From Gymnogyps californianus (Eukaryota > Chordata > Aves > Accipitriformes > Cathartidae), in assembly GCF_018139145.2 (NCBI RefSeq), contig NC_059471.1, positions 80,994,520 through 81,058,519 on the forward strand: a DNA stretch of 64,000 nt. Direction: 5' to 3'. Position 1 is the first letter of the stretch, and each line of letters opens with the position of its first letter. Both the position numbers and the translations under genes were made by a program. Positions 49,441 to 61,700 of this stretch are shown in pieces. Below the pieces are notes generated by a model. That model was not told where the DNA came from. It worked only from the letters and a program-made list of their open reading frames with translations, and did no database searches.

Positions 49441-51473
49441 AATTAGGGTATTTCTTAAATTTATGGTGGTGTTCTGATTATAAATGAATAATGTGATTGT
49501 ATGAATACAAATAAAACGAGTAATGTAAAGATTCAATTCTTTCTTCTTTTTGGCTTTGTTTGCTAACATTCATGCTTTTCCTTTGTAAAGCACTTTCTAA
49601 AATCGGTGATACTTCAACACTTTCAGTTACAGCCTTCCAAAGGCAGAAGACCTCAGTTCCTGAATCTTGCATTACTTTGCCTAGATATTTAAAATAAAGT
49701 TTTGCTGATGACACCAGGAAGAAATGTAGAAGTGAGCAAGCTTGATTTGAGGATGGAACGGTGTGGTCTCTCTCTCCCTCTTCCCCCCCCCTCCTTTCTA
49801 CCTTGCTATCAAAGGCAGTAGGTATAATGTTTTTTAAGGAGCATTAAAAATTGTTGGGGTCTATTGATCTTCATACTCGTATTACAATTGTGCTTGCCAA
49901 GCACAATACAATAAATGTAGATGTTTCTCATTTTCTGCAAGTGTACTTTCTTTCATGTATTAAACTGTGTCTTTTAGCTATGTAGCTTGAGTTAAAAGTT
50001 TTCTTTGTATTAGGTTGATGGGGGCGAGCAATAGGTGTCCGCCACAGTACAGAATGTTTGGCAGCTTAGCCTGTAGTGGTTTTGTTTGGGGAAAGCAGTA
50101 GCCATAAGGTCATCAGAATACTTTGGAAATTAGTAAGATGCGTGTGACTATTGACAGCGTGCGATAGGAAAAACTGTATTTATAAATGAGTATCAAGTAA
50201 CCCTCCAGTTTCTCCTCCGCGACACTGCATCATGAAGCTGTCGGCATGTGCTGCTCCTGTGCCAGCTCCTGAGATGGGAGCTGCGTCCCACTCCTGTGCG
50301 CTGGAACGAGCTCGAGGAGCCCGTGCCGTGAGGCAGCACGGTGACGCTGGCGTGGTGCTCACAGAGGCGCTGCTGGAGCTGGCTGTCCTTGCATAGGAAC
50401 CGGCTGCCCTCAGCTCTGGAGGGCTGGGGTCCTTCCCAGTGCTGCGAGAAGGTATTTGTGTGCTTCCCGGAAAGAAAGATGGGACAGTACTAAGAAAGTA
50501 TTTTTGTCATTGTTCGGATAGCTATACATTTTGTACAGTCAAAATTTACACTTATAAAAGCTTGTGATTGACAGTAATGTAAAGGGAACAGGGTAATTTG
50601 TGCCATTAATATGTGTGTGTGTATGAGGAAGCATATGTCTGATCTGGAAGGTGCATTTGAGAATGCTTTTGTAGTTTTCTTGTTTTGGAAATTGGAGATC
50701 AAAGTGGTGTAGGTTCAAAACAATAGAAGAATGTGCTGGGCTTAATTGTACAAAATGCATGAGGATGAGCTGTTTACTGAGGACAAGGTGAGTTCATTTT
50801 CATGGCTACTTTTGAAGGAAGCCAGAAATAAAAATAAAATTAATCTTGGATCTCTGAAGACAATGATTTTTTCTTTTCTTCTCAACATTAAAGTTTGATG
50901 GATCTTAAAAGTTGCCAGAAGAACTTGTCCATGCTTACAATATCTTACAATATCTTTAATACCTGTTAAATTAAACCATGTGTTAGACAAGCTGCTATTG
51001 AAAATGGCATTTGTGTAATTTGTTTTCCTTTTAAAAGCAGTTAGAGTCCGTATACAAGAGCTCTTTAAACATTTTTTGTTTACTTTTATACTGTTCTTGG
51101 ATTGCATAAAATGTTACATTGTGAAATTGTTTTGGCTCAGTTGTCAATAAATTGTGTGTTATCCTTTTAAGTATTCTGGATTTATATTATGGCAACAAAG
51201 ATGCCATCCCGTCCTCTGCTTCTGTCAGCATTCATTTTCTGGGAAGAAGTAAATGCTGAATAGTACCCCTTTTATGTGTTTGCTGGAATTTTGAGAAGTA
51301 CAGATTATTCAATCAGTAGAAATGTGCTTGCATCCATGGATGTCTGCCCTTAGCATCGCTGCAGTACCACCTCGGAAAGCAGTGTGGTTTAGAGATGTCT
51401 TGGATAGTTGATACACTGCCTTGCATGTTGCTCTCTCTTTTAGAGAGTTTGGGTTTGGTTGTTTTTATTTTTT

Positions 51474-51513
51474 GGGGGGTGGGATGGGGTGGGGTAGGGT
51501 GGGACAGGGTGGG
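51474..51513 (+). repeat. G-rich tract, G-quadruplex motif
   Basis: Eight G-runs of three to six bases separated by one to three bases (gggggg t ggg at gggg t gggg ta ggg t ggg aca ggg t ggg). This easily satisfies the G3+N1-7 quadruplex rule and is on the coding strand, so it would also be in the pre-mRNA. It looks like a diverged GGGGTGGGAT-type minisatellite. Confidence 0.85.
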
Positions 51514-52132
51514 ATTGGTGTTCTTCCCCAAATCAGCATTCCACTTGAGACTTGATTGGTGTCTTAATTAGTGTATTTATTACTGCTTCTTTGTTGAGAG
51601 GAGTTAGGGAAAATTAATCATCTCCATAAAACTAACTTTTGCAGGAATTAGAAGCATTAACTCATTGTGAGTAAGATACATTGCTCAATATATGGCCAGA
51701 GGGAAGGAGGGGGTCTAGACCAGTCATATCTGTAAAACTTAGGCTTCCATTAAAATGTAGCACAGCAACAGGGTTTAACTGGGTGTGCAGTGAGGCTCCT
51801 TGCATCAGAAGGCTGTTCTGAAAAGAGATTGAAGATGATCATATAGGCTGAAAAGCAGTGCTGCTGAATGGTGATTAAAAATACCTTGTTAATTTGGGGG
51901 GGGAATAGATTTAATGCAATATGGTAACAATTTATTTAACTGGTGGTATCTTCATTGTACTCTAATTAGAATTTGAGGGCAAAATTGTCAAGGAAGTTAA
52001 CTTCTTGAGGACATTAAAAATTTAGGATCAGACGTTCAACTATGATGATGAGTAGGGAAGGGATGGACTGAAGACCTTTGCTCTTCTGATAACTACCATC
52101 TTCAGTAATTCCTTGTTGTCGTGCTGCGGCAG

Positions 52133-52321
52133 TATGAAATCAGAAAATCCAAATCCTGTGAATAAAAATCCTGTGGATTTAACGCTGGGAAGAGCCGAGA
52201 GTGGCGATCTATGTAAACATCTGAGTTCACTTATGGGGAAGCAAGACCTGCAAAAGGAAGCTAGACAAAGGGTGACGGCAGAAGACAGGCTTTCCTGGCA
52301 GCAGCGGCGGTCTAGGAAACG
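52133..52321 (+). other. Candidate unannotated exon, in phase with WWC3 exon 1
   Basis: A 3' splice-like site (ccttgttgtcgtgctgcggcag, ending 52132) and a 5' splice site (ACG|GTGAGA at 52321/52322) frame 189 nt that is open throughout. The frame starts with one leftover base then ATG at 52134, and ends with two bases of a codon, so both borders are phase 2, the same as WWC3 exon 1. It could be inserted without breaking the frame, or could serve as an alternative first coding exon lacking WW1. The peptide is hydrophilic (about 62 residues), rich in Lys, Arg, Gln and Glu toward its end (KEARQRVTAEDR, QQRRSRKR), and the stretch has several CpGs unlike the AT-rich flanks. I do not recognise the peptide. 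A retrocopy fragment or chance remains possible. Confidence 0.3.
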
Positions 52322-54041
52322 GTGAGAAAATCTCTTCAAATTAGTTGTTCAGTTGTGGCATAAGTACAAGATGGGGGAGGAAAGAGGGAGTACTCCTGTT
52401 TCTTTTTCCACAGCTGTCTTATGAGAGGCTGTCTTCTTGCTTAATGGGTAATTGTAAAAGGTTTTTAGAAAACAGTACAACGTGAAAATGTGTGGAGTAG
52501 AGTAACTGCGTAAGAGTCATTACCACATTTTTCTGGGAATTTCCTGTCATGCTTGTGTGCTCTCCTGCCTTCCCGTGCGCCATAGTTTCCCTTTCAGTTC
52601 ACTTGGGTTTCCTAATAGCCTTTGAGGAGGTGGTGGTAAGTTTTTTGAAGTCCTGGTCTCTTAAACAGACTTTAGTCACAAAGTTTTCAGCACACATTAG
52701 GCATCAGCTGTCTGGAATAGTAATCATGGTTCAGTCTGCTTCGTGCCCTCCTTTTACTGGATCTCCTGAAGTATTGCTCATCAACCCAACTAAGCAAGCA
52801 GGCTTACAATGGTTCTGAAAACTGTGAATTTTTTTCTCTTTCAAGCTACTCAGAGATCGAATCAGTAGATCTTTCAGTAATTTGAAATAGCTGGTATTGT
52901 TGGGAAAAGTTTGCCACCTGTCTCAAATTTTGCTGATCAACTCCTAAGTCCAGCAGACAGTTCTACCTACCATCCTCACTTCAAAGACTGAGAGGGTCCC
53001 AGGGATGGTTAGGTCTCGCCCATAAATAATTTTGAAGAAAGTAGCTAAATTGGAGTTAAAGAAACTAAAAGTTTAGATGCCTCCTCTGCTAGTAACACAA
53101 AGGGCTGTGAAATGCAGGGAACAGTTACTCTGACAGGGCTTCATATCATTTCTGTGGGCAGGTAATTTTCTGTATTTTAAGTAAAGGAAACATTGTGTCC
53201 CTTCTGCTAGCACTGAGAAGAACTTAGATATCTAATACATCAGACTTAAACCCCCACTTCTCTTCCGAATGCATCTGTCCAACCTGCTTGTTACTCAGTA
53301 CCAGACAGGCCTCTTGGAAATGCAAATTTTTTTCTCCTTCTTCCTCCACTTCTCCTCCTGCAGTTCATTTAATCTGCATTTCTGATGTCTTTGTGGCTTT
53401 TCTGTTGTTGCATGTCAGTGCTCTCTGCATTGAAGATAGACTTGATCTTATTTGAGAAAAAGAAGAGAAGCTGGGCGGAGATTTTAATTGCAGTTACTAT
53501 GAAAAAAGAGTTTTTAGTGAGCATATTGTTGAGGACATGTCTCAAAACACAGTAGCTGTCTCCCTTTGCACACCTTTCTTTTAATGGTTGTTTGGTCAAT
53601 CAATCATTACACGTGTTTTAGTAGTTCATTTCCTTCATGAATATCTAATTATTTCCTGAGTAGCTCCCAGTGTGTGTTTGTTTTTTTAATCAATCTTAAC
53701 AGATAAATGAATTAATTAGGTGGTTTCCAAACAGTGCTTTTGAGGTTTTGGTGTTTGATTTGCTGTATACTTGACTTTCTCAGAAAAGAATCAGACCTTT
53801 TAAATAGGCTCTGTTCTTCCCCCAAACGTTAGAAGACTCTTTAAGATATGGATCCTGGTGCCTAAATGTACTCTTCCTAACTGAGATACTTTTGTGATGC
53901 ATATGTAAGGCTTTTTCATGTTTATTAAAGTTGCATAGCTAAACATAGACACATTCTAAAATGCCAGAATTAAGGTCTGCATTGTCATTATTGTGAAATA
54001 GTCTTTATTTATGTTGCTGCGTTCTGGTTTTGTTTGGGTGG

Positions 54042-54113
54042 TTTTTTTTTTGGGGGGGGGGTTCTCCCTGCCCTGCCCCGCCCCGCCCCCCCCCCCCCCC
54101 CCCCCCCCCCCCC
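54042..54113. repeat. T10-G10 ... C28 homopolymer cluster
   Basis: T10 (54042-54051), G10 (54052-54061), then ttctccctgccctgccccgccccg and an uninterrupted C28 (54086-54113). G10 and C28 can pair as a hairpin, and the C-run is an i-motif/quadruplex former. Homopolymer length in such a run is rarely exact in an assembly. Confidence 0.9.
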
Positions 54114-55639
54114 AGGAGTGAGGCTTAGTGTACTGATAGTACAATGCAAGTTGGATTAACAGCTTTTTACGAGTAGTGGGAGATCTTGCTCACCTTCCGC
54201 CTCCTTTGCCTCACCTCCTCCTACATTGCCTTTTTTGCTCATCTGCTAGCAAAGTAAACTGGTTCCATTCAGGAACTGTGGAAAAAAAAACCCAAATTAC
54301 TGCTTTCCCCATTACTTTTTTTGCAGTTCTAGTGAGTTGAAGCATACCTACTATTAGCTTACTGTATGATCAGATGAGTGTTAGAAGTAGTAGTGCTATG
54401 AAATAATGGGATTGTGCAGTTTAGGGCAGCAGAGGGGGACAATTTGAGACAACAGGGATCTCTCCAGTTCCATGGTGCCAAGCTGTTAATCCAGTTTTCA
54501 TACAAAACTGCAGGTGGAGTTTATGGTATAGCTGGAGTGCAGTGCACAGGGAAGAATAGAGGCATGTTCAGAATCTCAGAGCTGAGGGATGTAGAGGACA
54601 GCATCATTGGCTAGTCCTGTCTTTCCCCATCCTGCTGGTTAGGCTGTGGCCTGTTCACACTGCTCCCAGCCAGTCCCTTCTGCTCCAGCTCTGCTGTTAG
54701 TCCTTCTCCCTGTGCTTATCCTCCTTCTCTGTCTGTGCATTCCTGCATCATTTATTGCTTTCTGATTGCCACCTCCTCTTCTTCCAGCACCTGGTTCCCA
54801 TGCTCCTCGCCCTTCTGTATCACGGTGTGCCTGCTTTCTTCTTTTCCTCCATGGTGTTCAGGTGCTAAGAGGAATTGCGCTGAGACTGGAAGGAGAAACT
54901 GGCTTCCTAGTCTCTTTTCCCGGAATACAAGGAGCAGGGAGCAGGGTTGTACTGGAAATGTTTTTCTGGAGCTGCGCCGTGCAGCTGGAGCAAGCCTCGC
55001 GATGTCCTGGCACACTGGGGTTGGGTGGGTGTGTAGCCAGGAGAGGTCCTGAGAAGCTGGCGCCTGTTCAGCGGAGATTAAATCTGCAAAGAACAGGGCT
55101 TCCGTACTTCACAGAGTTATGTTGAGCATGTGCAACAATATTCTCCCTCTTCCACTCCCCTGTGCCTTGACTAAACTTGAACGTTTTTCCATGGGGATAG
55201 TAGGGAACCTAAAAAGTTCAGATCCCAGTGTTAGTAGCGCCAAGATTATCTGGGAGACTGCTGTAGGAATTCTAGGACAGGGGTGGGGAGGGACAGCATT
55301 TTTTCCTCTGCTTCATTGTTTCAAATGGCTGAGCTGTTTTAATTGAAAGTTCTCACAAGAGATGAGAATGAGACACACCCTCAGGAGGGAGAACTTCAGC
55401 CAGAACGCCTTCAGTCTAGCAGAATTAGAAGCAATCAAAAAATTGCCTAATGAGGCAATGCCTAATGAAGCATACCAGACTTCCTAATGAATGGGTGGCA
55501 CTGCATTATAGTAATGTATAGCTGATACAACCAGCAGTATCTGGATACCTGCTACTTTTTGTTTGTTGATATGCAATACTTCCAGATAAAGAGTTCAGGT
55601 ACTTATTCTGTGATGTACATCTTTTTCAATATAAACAAA

Positions 55640-55790
55640 CACTGCTCCTACCACTATGGAAAATATGCTCTAGGTCAACCACGAGATGTTGGGCTAGATG
55701 CAAGAATTACCAGCTAAAGTTTTGTGGCCTGTATTATGCAGGAGGTCAATTAGATGATGACAGTGGTTCCTTCTGACCTTAAAATATGGA
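55640..55790 (+). repeat. CR1-type LINE 3' end
   Basis: 'gttgggctagatgcaagaat', 'ttttgtggcctgtattatgc' + 'aggaggtcaattagatgatg' and a terminal 'ttctgaccttaaaatatgga' follow the sauropsid CR1 3' module (ttgggctagatg...tggcctgtgttatgcaggaggtcagactagatgatc..aatggtcccttctggccttaaaatctatga). It is better preserved than the copy at 4339-4405, in the same orientation, and 5'-truncated. Confidence 0.82.
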
Positions 55791-58700
55791 CCTGGACAGC
55801 TGGGGTGGCCCCAGCTGTGCTGCCATCGTGGAAGTTAGAGGCTTCCTGTGGCTCCGACTTCCTCGAAGGCTCAGGGCTGGGAGGGAGGGAGCTGAAGCTG
55901 GCTTTCTGCGGCTCTTAAGCTCTCCTTCCTGGTACTGGAGCTGCTCTTGGATATGGGGAATTGAATGCTGTGCACTGAAAATATCTGCATTTACTAACTG
56001 CAAAGGAATGCATAAATATAGAAAAATATGCAAGTACAGATTACCACCAAAATATGTTACTATGTGGTGCAAGGGGCCTTTGGGCGAGCAATATCCAAAG
56101 GGAAACTTTGGAAGAGACACCTACAACTTCTAGAGGGACTTCTTGTTTACAAATGATAATAATAATGCAAACCACAGAAGTAGGTTTCCTGAGTTGCTGT
56201 AAATGGAAGCATGTTTTTAACACTCCCTTCTTTTCTAGCACAAATGTAGGAAGCTGGCAAAGTAGCTAATTTCAGTGCTCTAGAAAAGTTTAAAGTGAAA
56301 TAATCTAAGGAAACGGAAGCCTCTATTTTTAACCTTCTCAGTTATGGGAGATGGCGAGGAAGAAGAGGAGGCCATCTACTGTTGAAGTCTCTTTAGTATG
56401 TTACTATAAATCTAATTTCCACTGCTATTTTAGTGAAGAGGCACTCGTTACTTGTGGATGTTCAGTTATGTTCAAATTAAGATCAATGTAGGTTTGATGG
56501 TATGGTGTGTCTTCTATAGTTGTGCTTTATGTCCTGTTGATTGTTTTTTACTTTCCCATTTTTTTGGTAGATCTGAAATTTTATACTGTAAAAAAAAAAT
56601 ACATTATTTGTGCTGTCTTACTCTTTGATTTAGTTTCTTATACTGAAAATGAATTTTTCTATTAGTTCTAAAATTTTTTTACATTAAGTTTGAGCAGGTT
56701 GTCTTAAGATTTATTTTTTTTTTCTTACTGCACTATTGCTATTCATAAAAAGTATGTTGTCTGGCTGGACTTCTCTGGATTTTTCACAAAATATTTTTTA
56801 TTCTTGTATTTTAGCAAAAGCGTGACAGTGAAATTATGAGTAATTTCTCATATTACTTACTTGGAAGTACTTTATTGGTCTAGCTTGAAGTCTAAATATA
56901 ATATATTGCACAACTACTGGCAACCATAGAAGTAATAGCATCAAACTTCATAACTTCAACCTCTTAAAAAATTTCAGATGAACATAAATCTGTAAAACTG
57001 TCTTTTTCTTTAGGTTATATTACTAATATTGATTGGGGAATACACTGCGTTGGTTTGCAAGGTCAACATTAAGGAGGACTGTAGGAGGCAAGTGTATTTG
57101 CGGAATGGTAATAATACTGGGGTAATTAAATATTGGGAAAACAGGGGCTAAGTTTCCCTAAAAACTCGAAAATTACTGGCTGACGAGTGCCACCCTGGAG
57201 TGTGGAAGCAGTTGTAAGAGTTTAAGTACGTATTTTAGAGAATCTTCTACCCAACACCTATATTAACATTATATGTTTGTAGCTTACATGAATTTGTATT
57301 CATGACTGGTAGGTTGAGAATGTTGAGAATCAAAAGCTTAGAAATTATATAAACTAGCATGTCATAAAGTGTAAATAATTTGGCAGCTATATCTGTAATT
57401 TTAAAGTAAAGGCAAAGAGTGAGCTGTGGAGAAGAAAATGTAGCAAGGCTGGAAATCATTGCAGAACCATTGCTTTTTTCCTTAGGTAGTTACTGAGCTT
57501 TAAAGAAATTATTTTACTTAGCAGGGGATTGTTGCTTCAGTGGTATAAAAGAAGCAAAGATTTTAGAGAGATACAGTTTCTTTTGTTAGATCTCTTGATA
57601 GGTTTGGAAAATAAAAGACACATTTTAAGCACAGTTTTCTTTAGTGGGTTTATATTTAGACCACTTTTCATACCTTAAAGGTAACCATTAACTGTTTTTG
57701 TAATGCCAGTTAAAATATGGAGCTTTTAAATAAGTAGGTCGATAGAGAATGTCTGTATGTGTATGCTAATGTATATAATAGTCACTAATGACTTGTCCAT
57801 CGCCACTTCTAGGCAGCTGAAACATGCGCCCATATGTGCTTGACTAAGGGTCTCTAACTCCTGGAAGAGCGGAAAAAACCTAAATAATGAGGTGACTGCC
57901 ATAGATCACCACTTGCAAGAAATGGAGTCTGAAACCAAAAGCATCAAAGATCCTGTCAACGTGTTTCCATTTCAGTTGCTTAGAGCTAAGTTGAGCTTAG
58001 TAACTCTTCAGGCAAGTGATTGAGATGGTACCCTTGGATCGTGTGTGTGTGTCACATTAGTTGCACTCTTTCACTCCTACATAAAGTATTGCTTTATTAA
58101 CGTAGTTCAGAAACTTAAGAAGAGAAGCAGTCTGGAAAGCCTGCCTTACAGATCTGCAGCATGGTTTGGGCAGGGGTCTGCTGGAGCACGGTGTAATACC
58201 CTCTCTGGTTGCAGGTTTCCCTCTGTGCCCATGGGCACCCACTCCACTGAGGGGGGCTTGTGGCCAGGGCTGTGGCCTTCTACAAGGCAGAATTTCTCTG
58301 CTGTACAGGCAAAGTCGGTGCGTGACAGTGCAGTAGCACATTAGAAGACATTACATAGAAATGCTAGAAGAGTCCATAAAACTTCCAGGAATGTGATAAT
58401 TGAACATGTTTGAGAAATGCCATATGTGGTAGTTCTAGGAAAAATACAGGACAAGTGTAACACTGTTTTTAAGCGGGCTGGAAAAGAAGGAGAAGCAAAG
58501 CTGTTCTGAAAGGTTAAATGAGAAATTCTTGTCTTGAATTTCTCATATTAGCTGGCAGTGTAGACTTTTCTGGGTGTGAGGCACATGTTTACTGTTTCAC
58601 CTCACAATATGTTTTTAATAGGATGTATGTGAAGTCATGGTATGCATATTCTTTTGGCACTTATCTACACATCACTTTGTTTCGAGAGTTGAAAAGAATA

Positions 58701-61700
58701 GTCTCTTGAATATATATTTTTCCAACCATTGTTTTATACTCAGTCCAGTTGCATTTACTTTTTCCTCCCATTGTGTGTCACTTTCTGCTTCATTTCTCTA
58801 GAAATGGTTTCTGGTAACTTTTAACATGTGTTTTCTCTTTTATAGTATCATTGAGTAATACTTATTGGTGTAAATAGTTTCATGAAATTAATTTCAGTAA
58901 AATTTAATTGAGTATACTCCAAGTATAGTAAGTTTTTGGAGGATTGGGGCTTAAAATATTTTTAAACATCAAATTACTTAGATTTTCACTAATAGTAGTG
59001 CTGAGCTTTTTTGTGCACATAGACATGACAGATGTCTGTTTCTAATCTCATTAAACTTCAATTTACCTCTGGGGGAACACTAGTAGTTAAGTATAGTTTG
59101 GCTATAGCCTGTTCTAAAACATTGTTTCTTCCAGACTACAGCAGTATAAAATCCCTTTAGCATCATGTTTGTTGGCATGTTTTCTAGCACGATGGGCCTT
59201 CTCAGTGTATGAGAAGGGTTTTCTTGGTTAATAAGCAGTTGTAGACCACATCAGGATGTAATTGCGTATATACTTCAAGATTCTGGTGTTAACCTCTGTG
59301 CGTCTTCAACTACTTGCCTTCTAGTTGGCCCAAAGATGACCAGTTAAAATAAGATTCTCAGTTTTGCTGACTGAGACTTGTCTAAAGTGATTTAAAGTGT
59401 TCACGAAAGTGTTTTACAGTTCTTTCTTTATTGAAGAATGTTTAAGTTAAGCCTTTGTCATTTGACACTTCAGTGGTATTTGGACAAATCAATAAATCGT
59501 ATGTGTGTATATATATACACATATATGCACACATACATACACATATGTATATATTTAGTTATTTCCAATCTGGCTAGTTGGTAAAGAAGAATGAGAAATT
59601 TAAGGAGGGGAGGCCTTCAGCAGTGCAGAGCTAACAATTACAAATGTACAGAATCTTGAATTACCAATGGCTGTTAGAATGTTTTAGAAAAATCTCTGCC
59701 ATAATGTTTGGGATAATCACACAGACTTCAAAATTTTGAAGAAAAGTTCAGTCTAGCAAGGTCAGACTTAAGGGTAACAAGCTAGTCAGCAAATGCTGGC
59801 ATAATCTTTCTGGATATAGGACATACGAGGTTAGCGAGAGAACATAGTAGATGGAAAGACAGTTTTGAAGAACTTTACCCTTTTGCTTCTGTCCTACTCT
59901 AGAGATAGCCAAGATACCTTAATAAACTAGAAATGAAAGAGGCGATGTAATAGTAAGGATGTGCTAATCTTTTTTGATATAAACTTGAAGTGATCCTGCA
60001 AGAGTCTGCAGGAAGCATTCCACTGCGTAATAGTGTCTTGCAGCATTTAAGACCATTTTAGTTACTTGTTATTGAGATGTAAAGCTTCTTTTGATACCTT
60101 CTTTTTTTCTAACATGTGGAACTTCATGAACTTGAATTTGGAGTTCTGTGTCCCATTTTTGTTCCTTCTTGTCTGCTGGGGACCTCCCTTTTCCTGTCTG
60201 CTTCATTTTCTTCCTGCTGTGAACTCCTCCTGTTATTCTTTTTCATGTGCAAAGGGCTTATTGCTAAGAACTTGCTGGTAAGGTCTCGCAGATGCACCTT
60301 TTCACCCTTGCTCAGATGACTTCCATTAGGAAAGTACAGGTGTTTCCTCCTCATCTGGTAGCTGCATACAGAAGTTGTGACCAGCAGTCAGAAGAGAACA
60401 ATTTTGTGTATGTATGCATACGCTTACACACAAGCACATATACAGTCCTCTGTGTAAGGGCATAGCAACTCATCACCTCTCCCAGTGACTCTTCTACGAT
60501 AGTTTAGTTAACTGGTGGGCAGGATTGTGGCCAAGTAAGCTGGTTAGAAATTTGAGTTCTCGAACCAGAAGAGTCATTGCAAATCTAAGGATAAAACTGC
60601 CAAGCATTGTGTTAGACTGAACTGAACATAGAAATGCACTTCAATACATACTGAGGACATAGAAGTCTGACAGCTGTGTGACTTGCTCTTCTGCAGCAGA
60701 AGGTTGCTGAGCTGTGGTTTGCAGGATGGAAGAAATAAACAGATAACTGCAGGGCTGGCCTTTACTAACTAGAACCTTAATTACCAATAGCATGTAGTTG
60801 GAAAACACTGTTTCACAGAAATTGGTGAAAAAGTTATAAACGTTGATTCAGAACAAGTGAAACTAGAACACTGCTTTACTTGCCCGCTCTAAAGCTGTGC
60901 TGTGTCTGGACAGGTATAGTGTCATGTTAGGCTTCTTACACAGGTGGAAGAATTCAGCTTGCTTCTCAGATTCTGAAGTTCCCCATTAAATTTTCCTTAT
61001 CTTTTAGTATAGGCTTCTGATTTTTATCTGTTTGGGTTTTTTTGAAGTCTGTCCCAATATGCAAGTCCTTGAGAAGATCTTGTAAATACTTAGAGATTTT
61101 GAGTAACGAAGGCAGCTTTATTAGGATTGGCAAAAGAAAAGTCGTAAATATCTTGCATATGCATTACTGCTTCTAGCTAAGAACATATTCAATACGAAGG
61201 TCCAATTTGACATCAGTTTAGTAGAACTGTAGTCTCCTAATTTCCCCCCCTTAACTGTCTTATCTGTTGCATATTCCTGCTGTCTTCCTCTTACAGCTTA
61301 TTCCCAGCTGCCATATGTAATTTCGTCTGTTTTCTGGTCTAGATGTCAAGTCACCTGCTGCCCAGACTGCCTTCCTTCAGCCAGCCCCTCCAGCGATTGC
61401 TTCTGTCCTGCTGCTAATCTTAGGTTCTGGCTGGTGGCTTTGTACAGTTGCCTGTAACTTCGGGCTATCTGTGCATGCACAAACAAAACATGTTTTAAAG
61501 TGCTCATGGACAGTCCTACTTAACCCCTCTGCCCCCATTTTTTAATTGTTTATCCTCTGTAAAAAAATAATAAATAGTAGAAACAAAAGCAGTTTTCTTA
61601 AAAGCACTGACTTTTAACCCGGCTATGATTTTTGAAAGAGGAATTTTGGTTGTCTTGATGAAATGTGGGTATATTTTCAGCAAGAATTTCCCATAATATT

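Larger units (their letters stand above)
49441..55639. other. Intron 1, middle part
   Basis: Non-coding background with a CpG-bearing GC-rich patch at 50200-50460 (short frames only), a G-quadruplex tract (51474-51513), a candidate exon (52133-52321), a G/C homopolymer cluster (54042-54113) and a moderately GC-rich stretch at 54640-55110 with overlapping, unrecognised open frames. No known gene. Confidence 0.45.
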
